From JAAYYM01 sp964483155 (GTDB lineage: Bacteria; Bacillota; Clostridia; Lachnospirales; Lachnospiraceae), in the NCBI GenBank assembly GCA_964483155.1, contig CAZAAC010000003.1, positions 1-64,000 of the forward strand: a DNA stretch of 64,000 nt, given 5' to 3'. The number at the start of each line of letters is the position of its first letter. The stretch's first letter is position 1. The translations under genes and the position numbers were made by a program. Of this stretch, positions 8,806 through 18,554 are shown piece by piece. Under the pieces are notes generated by a model, which did no database searches, had not been told where the DNA came from, and saw only the letters and a list, made by a program, of their open reading frames with translations.

Positions 8806-9603
8806 TTATATGGCAATCAGCTCAGAACACATACTTCTTGGTGCAATTCGAATCGGAAAATCTCCTGCCTTATACTGGTTATCAGACATCGTAATTTCCA
8901 ATCGAACCGTCTCATAGGCAAGTTCAGCCAGATTATTCTCTGCACTCAAGTGCCCCAATAATACATTTTTTAGTCTATCATGAATCAAATCAACAAGCAA
9001 TCGTCCTGAAACCTCGTTTGAGAGATGTCCTCTGTCCCCTAATATCCTCTGCTTCAAATAGTATGGGTATCTGCCAACCTGTAACATATTCACATCATGA
9101 TTTGCTTCCAATAATAATGCGTCTACGCCACAAAATGCTTCCACAATATAATCATCATATTTCCCTAAATCTGTCACAACAGCCACCGACTTATCTTCAT
9201 GCTGTACACGATATGCAACAGGTTCATTTGCATCGTGTGACACACGGATTGGTTTAATTAACAAGTCTTCAATCATAAATGCTTTATCTGGTAATACCTC
9301 TCTAAATAGCTCCTCAGGAATTTCTCCCAAGGAACGGGATTGTTTGATGCCCCGTATCGTCCCAGGCGTCGAATACATCGGAATACCATACCGTCTCGCA
9401 AGTACTCCCAATCCCCCAATATGGTCAGAATGTTCATGTGTAATTAAAATACCATCAATATCTGCTGTTTTTAGACCAATATGATTCAGACTTGATTCTA
9501 TTCTCTTTCCACTGATTCCCGCATCAATGATAAGATGTGTATGATCAGAACCCACATAAATGCAATTCCCGCTACTCCCACTGGTTATACTGCATAAATT
9601 CAT
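8806..9603 (-). CDS. MBL-fold metallohydrolase, YycJ/WalJ family
   Basis: A 265-aa metallo-beta-lactamase-fold protein, probably a DNA exonuclease-type enzyme like YycJ. SITSGSSGNCIYVG opens the fold, ITHEHSDHIGGL carries the metal-binding HxHxDH, VVTDLG supplies a later ligand region, and HLSNE with GHLSAENN are YycJ hallmarks. I start it at ATG 9603 (AAAGG eight bases upstream, family length ~264). A start at 9654 would overlap the upstream gene by 32 bp. In Bacilli the homologue sits with walRK; here it follows an FtsA-like gene. Confidence 0.92.
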   Translation of the reverse strand: MNLCSITSGSSGNCIYVGSDHTHLIIDAGISGKRIESSLNHIGLKTADIDGILITHEHSDHIGGLGVLARRYGIPMYSTPGTIRGIKQSRSLGEIPEELFREVLPDKAFMIEDLLIKPIRVSHDANEPVAYRVQHEDKSVAVVTDLGKYDDYIVEAFCGVDALLLEANHDVNMLQVGRYPYYLKQRILGDRGHLSNEVSGRLLVDLIHDRLKNVLLGHLSAENNLAELAYETVRLEITMSDNQYKAGDFPIRIAPRSMCSELIAI

Positions 9604-9622
9604 CGTAACGACCTTTCTGTGA

Positions 9623-11758
9623 TTAATCTGCCCAATAAATTTCCAAAACATCATTCTGTTTTAATGTTTCCGTATATTGAACCGATTTCCCATTTAATAA
9701 TGTGACAACACTTCCGCCTAATGGCTGCGTCAAGTCAAAGTGTATTAAATCAAAAACATCCACATAAATATATGAATTTTTACCTTTTAAAAATACAGTT
9801 TCATTATTTACTACAACTGTTATTTCCATAAAATTGTTACTGCTCTTCTGCGCTATACCATCTTGCTGTTTCTCCTCAGCATTATCTTTCAACGCCATAT
9901 GATTATTACTAGACAGCTCTTCATCCTCTTCTACATCAGAAAGATGAACTTCTTCCATCGTCCAAATCAATGAGAAATTTTCATACACTTTTTCATCAAG
10001 TGCCGCTATTTTATTATTTACATAAAGTTTTGTTCCTTCTTTTAATATAACATCCATAAACTCTATGATCTGTTTTACCGTGTAATAGTTTATTATCTTT
10101 ATATCATCATTTTCCTTAATCTCATAATAGCCAGATTGCAATATACCGTTTACTTCGGCAAATTTAGGTAGAAGAACTTTCTTTTCATTAACAATAATCT
10201 GAATTGTGCTATTATATTCAGGTAATTTCCGTATTTCTAAGGAAGCAGCAGCTCCAGCAGTAGATTCCTTTACAATAATCTTATCATTAGCTTGAATCTG
10301 CGCATTAATACCTGTCAAAATACCATTCAGCGTTACAACTGCGGCTTCGCCAAGCTCTCCGCGTGCGATACGTGACTTTCCATTTATCGTAAAATTTAAC
10401 TCTTTTCCTCTCCTCGGAAATAAACACTCGTTTGTAAAATTTGCCTGCATAGCTGCATCAACGATTGCTAAATGGTTATTATCATACAGTTTTATCCTTT
10501 CCCCGTTAAAGGTGACAAAAATAAAATTATTTTTTTGATCATAAAAATTTAGACATATGCCAATGGGCGTAACATACATAGAATCCTTCTTCGGATCATC
10601 AATCAAAAATGAAATATCCTTAAAGACCTCTTCCCCACGAAGTGCCACTCTTTCTGCCTGAATGCCCATATCTTTCGCAAGACTCTCCGTATAGCCACTA
10701 AATTTACCGCCACCGCCTACAATAAAAACTGCACTGACTGGTTTTTCACCATTTAACTCTTTGATCTTATCAGCCACTTCTTTTGTCATCCTTTTAACAA
10801 CTGGCTCTGCCACTTTGCATACATCCGCTGGCATCGTCTTTTGCGAGAGGCCCATAATATCTTTGAAATTTATGGCCATTTTATGTTTAGACGCTAATTT
10901 AATCTTTTCAGCCTCATTAAAATCAACTAAATAGTGCTGTGCAATCGCTTCTGTAATCCGATCACCAGCGCATGGTATCATACCATAAGCAATAATACTA
11001 CCCTCTGCTGTGATTGAAATATCACTTGTACCGGCTCCCACATCAACAAGCGCAATATTAAGCATCCTATACATTGTAGGAATTGCAACTTGAATTGCCG
11101 CTATAGGCTCCAGCGTCAGATTGACAACTTTTAATCCTGCAAATTCTACCGCCTTATAAAGTCCATCGACAACTTCATCTGGCAAAAATGTTGCAATTAT
11201 ATCAGCAGATATTGCACTGGCTTTATGATTTTCCAGTGTAGTCATTGGATAATGATTTAAATAATACTTAACAACTGTATAGCCAACACAGTAGAATTTT
11301 ATATCAGTATCATTTGCCTCCTGAAATTCATCATATGCCTTCTCCACACCCATCATATCCAATGTATAAATGTGTTCCGGTGCTATTGTTGTTTCTTCTG
11401 CTAACTCATAATCAATGTGTGTCGTAACCGTCTTGAGCACTCGTCCAGCGGCCGCAATACAAACCTCTGTCAATTTTCTTTCAATTTGTTTCTCCAAGGT
11501 CTCTTTTACAATTTTAATGGTCTTACTTACTTTTCCGATATCATGAATTTGTCCATCAAGCATAGCTCGAGTATCATGTTCCTTTGTCTGCTGTGCCACA
11601 ACATAAAAAGTATCGTTAGTTCTATATCCAACCGTTCCTATAATACTTCTCGTTCCTATATCAAGTCCAAATACTAATTGTCCCGGATATTTCCTGCTCT
11701 CTGCCATGATTTTCTCTATACCTCCCTCGACCTTATCTGATATGTATCCTTTTGTCAT
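9623..11758 (-). CDS. FtsA/PilM-like actin-fold ATPase with long C-terminal extension
   Basis: A 711-aa protein of the FtsA/actin superfamily. Residues ~25-400 form the ATPase: LVFGLDIGTRSIIGTVG (phosphate 1), LVDVGAGTSDISI (phosphate 2), and VFIVGGGGKFSGYTESLA (adenosine). The other ~310 residues have no counterpart in ordinary ~420-aa FtsA. They look like beta-grasp-type segments: about 452-500, about 503-600, and 646-711, where LLNGKSVQYTETLKQNDVL resembles a ThiS-like hairpin. Two starts are possible. ATG 11758 overlaps the coaE stop as ATGA with AAAGGA upstream; ATG 11707 (MAESRK) follows GGGAGG at 13 bases. It may act in division or envelope assembly, but no ftsZ is near. Confidence 0.8.
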   Translation of the reverse strand: MTKGYISDKVEGGIEKIMAESRKYPGQLVFGLDIGTRSIIGTVGYRTNDTFYVVAQQTKEHDTRAMLDGQIHDIGKVSKTIKIVKETLEKQIERKLTEVCIAAAGRVLKTVTTHIDYELAEETTIAPEHIYTLDMMGVEKAYDEFQEANDTDIKFYCVGYTVVKYYLNHYPMTTLENHKASAISADIIATFLPDEVVDGLYKAVEFAGLKVVNLTLEPIAAIQVAIPTMYRMLNIALVDVGAGTSDISITAEGSIIAYGMIPCAGDRITEAIAQHYLVDFNEAEKIKLASKHKMAINFKDIMGLSQKTMPADVCKVAEPVVKRMTKEVADKIKELNGEKPVSAVFIVGGGGKFSGYTESLAKDMGIQAERVALRGEEVFKDISFLIDDPKKDSMYVTPIGICLNFYDQKNNFIFVTFNGERIKLYDNNHLAIVDAAMQANFTNECLFPRRGKELNFTINGKSRIARGELGEAAVVTLNGILTGINAQIQANDKIIVKESTAGAAASLEIRKLPEYNSTIQIIVNEKKVLLPKFAEVNGILQSGYYEIKENDDIKIINYYTVKQIIEFMDVILKEGTKLYVNNKIAALDEKVYENFSLIWTMEEVHLSDVEEDEELSSNNHMALKDNAEEKQQDGIAQKSSNNFMEITVVVNNETVFLKGKNSYIYVDVFDLIHFDLTQPLGGSVVTLLNGKSVQYTETLKQNDVLEIYWAD

Positions 11759-12357
11759 TTATTTTCCTTTAAATAGTAATCGACCTGTGCTTCTGTTTCC
11801 CCAAATGATTTGCTATTATCAATAATAACTTTACAGCTTTTTAGGAATAATTCTTCGCTTGCCTGATTTTTCATGATTCTCATGATTTTTTCATCTGAAT
11901 AGCCTCTGCTCTTGCGTAACCGTTCTTCCCTGATTTTCCAATCTGCAAAAACATACCATAATTCATCACATATTTTTGTATATCCATCCTCTATTAAAAG
12001 TGCTGCCTCAATGAAAAAAAATGCAACATGACCGCCTTTTCTCTCGCGATCGATCTCCGTCAGAATGTATTCCTTAACAGCCGGATGAATCACCGCATTA
12101 ATCTTTTTCAACAGCATTCCGCTTGCTTCAGAAAAAATTATATCTGCCATCTTTTTTTTATCAATTGTTCCATCTTGCTGCAATACATCATTTCCTAATA
12201 ACTCTAGTATCGGCTCATAACATATTTGTCCTGGTTCTTTGACCATGTGTGCAACTTCATCCGCTATCACAATGCGACAAGGATAATGCTTTTCTATATA
12301 GTGAAGTACTTCTGTCTTACCTGCTCCAACGCCACCCGTAATACCGATAACCTTCAT
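11755..12357 (-). CDS. coaE: Dephospho-CoA kinase
   Basis: Phosphorylates the 3'-hydroxyl of dephospho-CoA, the last step of CoA synthesis. The 200-aa protein has the P-loop GITGGVGAGKT at the N-terminus, IADEVAHMV, INAVIHPAVKEYI and FFIEAALLIEDGY, all typical. I prefer ATG 12357 (GGTGGTG six bases upstream, MKVIGITGG as in homologues) over an in-frame ATG at 12372. It starts 18 bp after polA and its stop overlaps the FtsA-like ATG. The polA-coaE order is common in Firmicutes. Confidence 0.95.
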   Translation of the reverse strand: MKVIGITGGVGAGKTEVLHYIEKHYPCRIVIADEVAHMVKEPGQICYEPILELLGNDVLQQDGTIDKKKMADIIFSEASGMLLKKINAVIHPAVKEYILTEIDRERKGGHVAFFFIEAALLIEDGYTKICDELWYVFADWKIREERLRKSRGYSDEKIMRIMKNQASEELFLKSCKVIIDNSKSFGETEAQVDYYLKENK

Positions 12358-12375
12358 TTTATTCACCACCATAGC

Positions 12376-15066
12376 CTACTTTGCCTCATACCAGTTTGTT
12401 CCTGTACTCATATCAATCTCTAGCTTAATAGACAACTTCGCAGCAGCTTTCATCTCTTCAGATACTATTATTTTAACTGCTTCTACCTCTTCCTCGTAAG
12501 CTTCGACCAAAAGTTCATCATGTACTTGCAATAAAAGTCTGGATTTAAGATTCTCTTCCTGCAATCGGTCATGTACTCTTATCATTGCAACTTTCATAAT
12601 ATCTGCTGCCGTTCCTTGAATCGGTGCATTCATGGCAACACGCTCACCAAAGTTTCGCTGCATAAAATTGCCTGATTGCAATTCTGGTACTGGACGACGG
12701 CGCCCAAACATGGTTGTTACATATCCTTTTTCTTTTGCATCTGCAACAAGCTGATCAAGAAAAACTTTCACCTGTGGATACGTATCAAAATATTTGTCGA
12801 TATATTCCTTTGCTTCCTTACGCGAAATACTAAGTCCCTGACTTAATCCAAAAGAACTGATTCCATATACGATCCCAAAATTAACGGCCTTTGCATTGCG
12901 CCGCTGTATACTTGTTACCTCTTCAAAAGGTATGTGAAACACCTCAGATGCAGTAATCCTATGAATATCCTGTTCTCTATTATAAGCCTCAATTAGTTTC
13001 TTATCTCCTGACATATGCGCAAGAATACGAAGCTCAATCTGTGAATAGTCGGCATCCACAAATATACATCCTTCCTTTGGCACGAACACCTTACGAATCA
13101 GACGTCCTTGTTCCATACGTACTGGAATATTCTGTAAATTCGGCTCTGTGCTGCTGATGCGGCCCGTCGCTGTTATCGTTTGGTTAAAGTGACTATGGAT
13201 CCTATTATTCTTATCAATATAGTTGGCCAGTCCATCTGCATATGTAGATTTTAGTTTTGTCAAACCTCTATATTCTAATATGTCCGATACGAAAGGATAT
13301 TCTTCTGCCAATTTCTCTAATACATCAGCTGCTGTAGAATAACCCGACTTTTTCTTCTTGCCGACCGGAATTCCCATCTTTTCAAATAGGACTTCACCGA
13401 GCTGTTTAGGTGAATTAATATTGAAATCAACACCTGCCTGCTCATGAATCGTATATTCTAATCTCTCAATATGTTCTCCCAACTCCCTGCCATACTGTTC
13501 CAGTTCATTAGGACGTACCATAATTCCATCTGCTTCCATATCATATAGGCACAGACACAATGGCATTTCTATTTCTTCAAATAATGCCAGCATGTTCGCA
13601 TCTACCAGCTTTTTATAGAGGACTTCATAAGCTTTATACGAAACATAAGCTTGAAAACATACATATTCCAAAAATTCTAGTGGTGCTTTTTCATAAACTT
13701 CTTCTAATGATAGTTTTCCAAATACTTCTGCCTTATTTGGAATCATTAATCCGAGATGTTCATTTGCAATATCCTCATTGTCATAATCGTTCTTTAAAGG
13801 GTTCAAAAGATAAGCTGCTATACTTGTATCAAAACATTTACCAACCAAGCGCTTTGCCATAATCTCTGTCTGTATATCTGTCATACTATTTGACACACTT
13901 AAGATATGGGGAAGTGCCCCTTTTAAATCAAATACAGAAAAAACAGTATGTTCCGCAGACTGCATCAGATAATTCATCTTATCTAATAAATAATCTTTGC
14001 TGACAAATCCTTGGACCGCTATAAAATAGCAGTCTGTTTCTGAATAGGCAATGGCCAGACCCAGCAATTCATCCCCACCAATAAATCGAAAGCCAACGCA
14101 AGAAGCATTGCCTGCCTCCTTAAAAACTTTCTCCGTCTCATCTAAATCTGTAACCATTTTAAACTGTTCTGTCTGGATGTTTTTCACCATAATGTCATTC
14201 TCGAAGCGAGAAAGCAGATTTTTAAATTCTAGCTTCTTCATAATAGCATAGGCTTGTTTTGTATAAACGTTTTCCAGTTTAGTCTGTTTGAAATCACATA
14301 TAATATCTGCATTTGTATTAATGGTTGCCAATACCTTGGAAAGCTCTGCCAGTTCAAAATTTTCCTCCAGAGACTCTCTGATGCTTTTTTTCTTAATCTC
14401 CTGTATATGTTCCTTTAAGTTTTCAATCGTTCCATATGTCACAATTAGTTCGACAGCTGTTTTTTCACCTATTTTGGGAACGCCTGGAATATTGTCCGAT
14501 GAATCTCCCATTAACGCCTTAATATCAATAAATTGTGTTGGGCTTACCTGGTAATGTTCTATTACATCCTTTGCAAAATAGTCCTCTACTTCTGTCTTTC
14601 CTCCACGTGTTCTTGGAATGCGAACTTTTATATGATCAGTTGCTATCTGCAGTAAGTCCCTGTCGCCAGATATAAGTGCTACATCCATACCCTCGGCTTC
14701 TGCTCGTTTCGCAAGCGTCCCTAAAATGTCATCACCCTCTAGGCCTTGCTTCTCCATGATTTTAATACCCATAGCCTGCAATAGTTCTTTTATAACGGGT
14801 ACCTGCTCTACAAATTCAGTTGGCGATGGCTTTCTTGTCCCTTTATACGCCTGATATATTTCGTGTCGAAAAGTAGGTCCTTTCACATCAAATGCTACCA
14901 CCAAATAATTGGCCTGCTCCTCATCTAATATCTTGAACATAATATTTAAAAAACCATAGACGGCGTTTGTATGCAATCCAAAAGAATTAGTTAAATCCGG
15001 AATTCCATAAAATGCTCTATTTAAGATACTATGTCCGTCTATCAACACAAGCTTATCCTTTTTCAT
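12376..15066 (-). CDS. polA: DNA polymerase I
   Basis: An 896-aa family-A polymerase for Okazaki-fragment processing and repair. The N-terminal ~290 residues are the 5'-3' exonuclease (LVLIDGHSILNRAFYG, KALMGDSSDNIPGV). The middle domain lacks the proofreading carboxylates: VGFRFIGG stands where an active enzyme has the DxE motif, as in Bacillus-type Pol I. The C-terminal polymerase has motif A DADYSQIELRILAH, motif B RRNAKAVNFGIVYG and motif C QVHDELLVEA. The start is ATG 15066, eight bases after AGAGGT; the TTG just before it is not needed. It begins a tight run into coaE. Confidence 0.97.
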   Translation of the reverse strand: MKKDKLVLIDGHSILNRAFYGIPDLTNSFGLHTNAVYGFLNIMFKILDEEQANYLVVAFDVKGPTFRHEIYQAYKGTRKPSPTEFVEQVPVIKELLQAMGIKIMEKQGLEGDDILGTLAKRAEAEGMDVALISGDRDLLQIATDHIKVRIPRTRGGKTEVEDYFAKDVIEHYQVSPTQFIDIKALMGDSSDNIPGVPKIGEKTAVELIVTYGTIENLKEHIQEIKKKSIRESLEENFELAELSKVLATINTNADIICDFKQTKLENVYTKQAYAIMKKLEFKNLLSRFENDIMVKNIQTEQFKMVTDLDETEKVFKEAGNASCVGFRFIGGDELLGLAIAYSETDCYFIAVQGFVSKDYLLDKMNYLMQSAEHTVFSVFDLKGALPHILSVSNSMTDIQTEIMAKRLVGKCFDTSIAAYLLNPLKNDYDNEDIANEHLGLMIPNKAEVFGKLSLEEVYEKAPLEFLEYVCFQAYVSYKAYEVLYKKLVDANMLALFEEIEMPLCLCLYDMEADGIMVRPNELEQYGRELGEHIERLEYTIHEQAGVDFNINSPKQLGEVLFEKMGIPVGKKKKSGYSTAADVLEKLAEEYPFVSDILEYRGLTKLKSTYADGLANYIDKNNRIHSHFNQTITATGRISSTEPNLQNIPVRMEQGRLIRKVFVPKEGCIFVDADYSQIELRILAHMSGDKKLIEAYNREQDIHRITASEVFHIPFEEVTSIQRRNAKAVNFGIVYGISSFGLSQGLSISRKEAKEYIDKYFDTYPQVKVFLDQLVADAKEKGYVTTMFGRRRPVPELQSGNFMQRNFGERVAMNAPIQGTAADIMKVAMIRVHDRLQEENLKSRLLLQVHDELLVEAYEEEVEAVKIIVSEEMKAAAKLSIKLEIDMSTGTNWYEAK

Positions 15067-15091
15067 CAATACTAACCTCTTACCTTGCTTT

Positions 15092-15433
15092 CTAAAATAT
15101 ACCTATTTCAAGTAGTAGTACTGCTTTAATCAGTGTAATAAACAGTATCCCTATTGTGGTTGCTAATATTAAATGTCTAGCGACTATCAGCCTTTCATAA
15201 ATAGCCAAACAACGCTTAGAATTCTGAAGTTTCAATATTAATTCTTTCTGAAGATCAAAAGTTGTTCCATCCTCTAACCTGGATAATGCTTCTTTAATCA
15301 AATAATTAATTTCCATCTCCTCATAGCAGGTCGGGCACCCTTCAATATGCGCCAAAAATTCACGTAACTTAGCACCTGTTAGTTCATCATCAATATATAA
15401 TTTAATATACTGTTCTGTTTCATTACATTTCAT
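15092..15433 (-). CDS. Anti-sigma-factor-like zinc-finger membrane protein
   Basis: A 113-aa protein with an N-terminal HC2-type zinc finger, HIEGCPTCYEEM, preceded by CNETEQYIKLYIDDELTG. It ends in one transmembrane segment (about residues 87-110). The layout is that of small anti-sigma factors, in which the finger domain holds a sigma factor at the membrane. No sigma gene is in the window, and the next gene, 22 bp downstream, is polA. Its partner is therefore unknown. Confident as to fold, unsure as to role. Confidence 0.75.
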   Translation of the reverse strand: MKCNETEQYIKLYIDDELTGAKLREFLAHIEGCPTCYEEMEINYLIKEALSRLEDGTTFDLQKELILKLQNSKRCLAIYERLIVARHLILATTIGILFITLIKAVLLLEIGIF

Positions 15434-15497
15434 GATTTAATGTCTCCGCTATCTTGGTTGACCACATGTAATCATTCTGCATAATATCCCATGAATA

Positions 15498-15526
15498 ACT
15501 ATACACCAAATATAGATGTTTCACAA
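15498..15526 (-). promoter_or_regulatory. Predicted promoter of the zinc-finger/polA run
   Basis: Minus-strand TTGTGA, 17-bp spacer, TATAGT, about 65 bp upstream of the first gene. It probably drives the zinc-finger protein, polA, coaE, the FtsA-like gene and yycJ. Confidence 0.55.
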
Positions 15527-15593
15527 GTATTTCATGCAAGATATTGTACTATGCAGGTGTCTGATTTCTCTTATTAGTTCGTTCCTACTTCAT

Positions 15594-16031
15594 TTACTCA
15601 CAAAGGCCTGCTACAATCTGATTAATCACCTTGCTATCAGCTTTTCCTTTTAACTCTGGCATAATTGCTTTCATAATCAATCCTTTATTTTTAGTCGCAA
15701 TGATATCTGAGAATTTTTCTGAGATGATTTTAATGACTTCTTCTTCTGACAGCATTTTAGGTGCATACTCCTGAATAACATCATATCTTAATTGATACTC
15801 TGCCAGCAAGTCTGTTCTTTCAGCAGGACAACAGTCAATTTGTTCTTTTGCTGTTTTCAATTCCTTCAAAATAACTCTGTCCACCAGTTCTTCTCCAATA
15901 TCATCTCTGAGCCCTTCATCAATTGCTACTTTTTTTATTGCTGAAATCATAGCAGAAATACTATCTTTTCTTCCCCTGTCTTTGGCTTTCATGGCAACAA
16001 CCATATCTTTTTGTAATTGTGCAAACTGCAT
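15594..16031 (-). CDS. yqeY: GatB/YqeY domain protein
   Basis: A 145-aa YqeY protein, homologous to the C-terminal tRNA-binding domain of GatB. It may bind tRNA, but its role is not established. Typical pieces are QKDMVVAMKAKDRGRKDSI at the N-terminus, LKTAKEQ in the middle, and a C-terminal GLIMKAIMPELKGKAD. ATG 16031 is eight bases after a perfect GAGGAGG, so an upstream in-frame ATG at 16070 is not the start. The upstream hydrolase ends at 16070, giving a 38-bp gap. Confidence 0.93.
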   Translation of the reverse strand: MQFAQLQKDMVVAMKAKDRGRKDSISAMISAIKKVAIDEGLRDDIGEELVDRVILKELKTAKEQIDCCPAERTDLLAEYQLRYDVIQEYAPKMLSEEEVIKIISEKFSDIIATKNKGLIMKAIMPELKGKADSKVINQIVAGLCE

Positions 16032-16069
16032 ATTCTTTTCCTCCTCGTATTTTTCTGTTTCTTTCATCA

Positions 16070-18004
16070 TTACATACTATTATCATTTATTATATTTTTT
16101 TCATCCAAATCAGACCTATTACCTTTATTCTCCAGCTCTATAGGCAATTTCCCGGTCGGCTTAAATGTCCCAAGAACAGCCCCCACCACCGCCGGTATAT
16201 TAGGTCCGTATTTAGATGATATTACACCGCTCTTCGCATCCTCCTCACGCATTCCCACACAATTATATGTAATATAAACAGGGTAATCAGGAAACTTTAC
16301 TGCATCATAGGGCAATCCAAAACTCATTACAACAACATTATCCTGCTTTTTCATTTCTTCTATATAGTCAAGTACTTTCGCAGGCATTAGACTAAGCCAC
16401 TTTGAAGAACTTTTCTCTGTAATAGCATGCATCTCTGAAGCAACCGCTATATAATCTGCATGATCAATTTTTTCCTTAAGTATTCTACTTATTTCGTTTT
16501 CTTTCGTGTAAAAATAGGTATCCACATTTATGTTAGGTATATCCTTTTCCTCTAGTAACCGATTCGTAGCAAACTTGATACTAAATGTTTCATTTTCATA
16601 AGGGACAATAAAAAGTACAATATCCTCCTCTTGAGGCTTTATCATTTTTCTGCCTGCTTTCGGATAAAGTGTGACGGCGGCTTCAGCCATTTTACGCTCT
16701 TTTAGCCGGTGCTCCTTGCAGCCTACAATCTGAAGTGCATTTGCAATTTGCTTATCTGTCGAAGAAGAATATTGCTTTGTTTCAAGAATTCCTTGCTCTG
16801 CTTTCAGCCTCAGAATTCTCTCAACTGATTTATCAACACTCTTTTCCGATAGTTCTCCTCGTGAAATCGCATCCTTAATCGCCTGATAAATGGCGTCCAA
16901 TTTGGTTTTGTCTTCTAAACAAGATATTTCCGTCGGGTAGCACATCATATCAACGCCAGCTTTCATTGCCATAACAACAGCTTCTGTTTCCCCAAAATGA
17001 TCTGCTATCGCCTGCATATTCAAAGCGTCTGTTACTACCACACCATCATAATTCATTTCTTTTCTTAATACACCATCAACTATTTTTTTTGATAGCGTAG
17101 CTGGCAAAAAAATTTCTTCTCCGCTAAGTTTAGATGTAACCATTGTATCGTCTAAATTGGGAAACTGTATATGTGCTGTCATAACGATATCTATGTCATG
17201 ATCTATGGCCGCTTCAAAGGGTACCTTTTCACAACTACTCCATTCTTTTTTTGACTTATTAACAACAGCTAGTCCTGTATGGGTATCCGTATCCGTGCTT
17301 CCATGTCCCGGAAAATGCTTGACACATGCAATTACATGTTTCGAATGAATTCCCTCCTGCATTTTAATAACCATATCTGCTACTTGATCAGGTTCCGAAC
17401 CAAAAGACCGTAAATTGATAATAGGGTTCTTGGGATTATCGTTGATATCTGCAACTGGTGCAAATGTGCAGTTTATCCCTAATGCTGATAATTCTGCGCC
17501 AATAATATTACCGCAATCATAAGCATACTTTACATTTCCTGTAGCTCCAATAGCCATATTCCCCGGTAGACAGGTGCCTTGCTCTAACCTTGTTATTTTC
17601 CCGCCTTCCTGATCAATTCCAATGATAAGTGGCACATTTCCAGATTCAACTGCCGCGTTCTGCATGGCAGACGTCAACTGTACAGTTTTCTCTATTTCCT
17701 TTGTGTTCTCACTAAACAAAATGATATTTCCTATATGATAATCCGCAATCATAGCTGCTATTTCATCATTCATTACCTCAAGTTCTTCTGGTTCTTGCAT
17801 ATCCTGCTGCTTCCATGACCTGAAGCTGATTAACATCATCTGCCCTATCTTTTCCTCTATTGTCATCTGACTAATTTGGTTCTTGATCTTCCTATCTTCA
17901 TTACTGGCCGCACTATAAACAAAACCGCTCCCCATGGTTATTGCTCCAATAAGCAATATTGCCACTCCGCCTTTTCTCAATATGGAATTCTGTTTTATCT
18001 TCAT
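16070..18004 (-). CDS. Glycoside hydrolase family 3, NagZ-like beta-N-acetylhexosaminidase, exported
   Basis: A 644-aa GH3 enzyme predicted to remove N-acetylglucosamine from peptidoglycan fragments outside the membrane. The N-terminus is a signal peptide or anchor (VAILLIGAITMGSGFVYSA). The GH3 barrel follows, with GQMMLISF, IGIDQEGGKITRL, VKHFPGHGSTDTDTH (the NagZ His-Asp general-acid loop) and VVTDALNMQAI (nucleophile Asp). A GH3 C-terminal domain covers about residues 440-630. It is longer than cytoplasmic NagZ (~340 aa) and matches the two-domain YbbD type of Firmicutes. Confidence 0.93.
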   Translation of the reverse strand: MKIKQNSILRKGGVAILLIGAITMGSGFVYSAASNEDRKIKNQISQMTIEEKIGQMMLISFRSWKQQDMQEPEELEVMNDEIAAMIADYHIGNIILFSENTKEIEKTVQLTSAMQNAAVESGNVPLIIGIDQEGGKITRLEQGTCLPGNMAIGATGNVKYAYDCGNIIGAELSALGINCTFAPVADINDNPKNPIINLRSFGSEPDQVADMVIKMQEGIHSKHVIACVKHFPGHGSTDTDTHTGLAVVNKSKKEWSSCEKVPFEAAIDHDIDIVMTAHIQFPNLDDTMVTSKLSGEEIFLPATLSKKIVDGVLRKEMNYDGVVVTDALNMQAIADHFGETEAVVMAMKAGVDMMCYPTEISCLEDKTKLDAIYQAIKDAISRGELSEKSVDKSVERILRLKAEQGILETKQYSSSTDKQIANALQIVGCKEHRLKERKMAEAAVTLYPKAGRKMIKPQEEDIVLFIVPYENETFSIKFATNRLLEEKDIPNINVDTYFYTKENEISRILKEKIDHADYIAVASEMHAITEKSSSKWLSLMPAKVLDYIEEMKKQDNVVVMSFGLPYDAVKFPDYPVYITYNCVGMREEDAKSGVISSKYGPNIPAVVGAVLGTFKPTGKLPIELENKGNRSDLDEKNIINDNSM

Positions 18005-18084
18005 AGAATTTCTCCCAAACTATTTTCTAGTAAAGAAGCACTTCAAATAAAATTGAAGCGCTCCAAATAAATCATTCTAATAAT

Positions 18085-18502
18085 ATAAGCGGGACTATAA
18101 GCCGGGTTATGTCATACATGCATATGCATGCGAAATGATCATCTATCTGGTACTGTTGTTACCAACAGTCTCAAGCGGCCTACCTGAAAACACGGCGGGC
18201 AGCCGTATCGCTTTCTATTCGGTCTTGCTTCGAATGGGGTTTACATGTGCCCTGCTTGTTACCAAGCAGGCGGTAGTCTCTTACACTGCCTTTCCATCCT
18301 TACCTCACCAATTGCTGCGTAGCAGCACCTGGCATGGCGGTATATTTCTGTTGCACTTGCCTTGGAGTCGCCTCCACCGGACGTTATCCGGCATCCTGCC
18401 CTATGAAGCCCGGACTTTCCTCACCCCAAACCTTTCGGTTGATTTTAAAGTATATCAAGATATACTTTAAAGCTGAGGGGCGCGATCATTTGTCCCACTT
18501 AT
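18085..18502 (-). ncRNA. rnpB: RNase P RNA, bacterial class A type
   Basis: The minus strand carries the universal core: GAGGAAAGTCCGGGC with its partner near the 3' end (AACCCGGCTTATA), GTGCAACAGAAA, and GGTAAGGATGGAAAGGCAG. Helix P1 closes the RNA: bases 18502-18492 (ATAAGTGGGAC) pair with 18095-18085 (GTCCCGCTTAT) with one G-U. A hairpin at about 18452-18477 fits P3. Length is about 418 nt. A TATACT -10 at 18514-18509 lies seven bases before the 5' end. It fills most of the 550-bp gap between the GH3 and 5'-nucleotidase genes. Confidence 0.95.
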
Positions 18503-18554
18503 TTTATAAGTATACTACATTCTTTTCTGTATTTCTACCTTCAATATCTATTTT

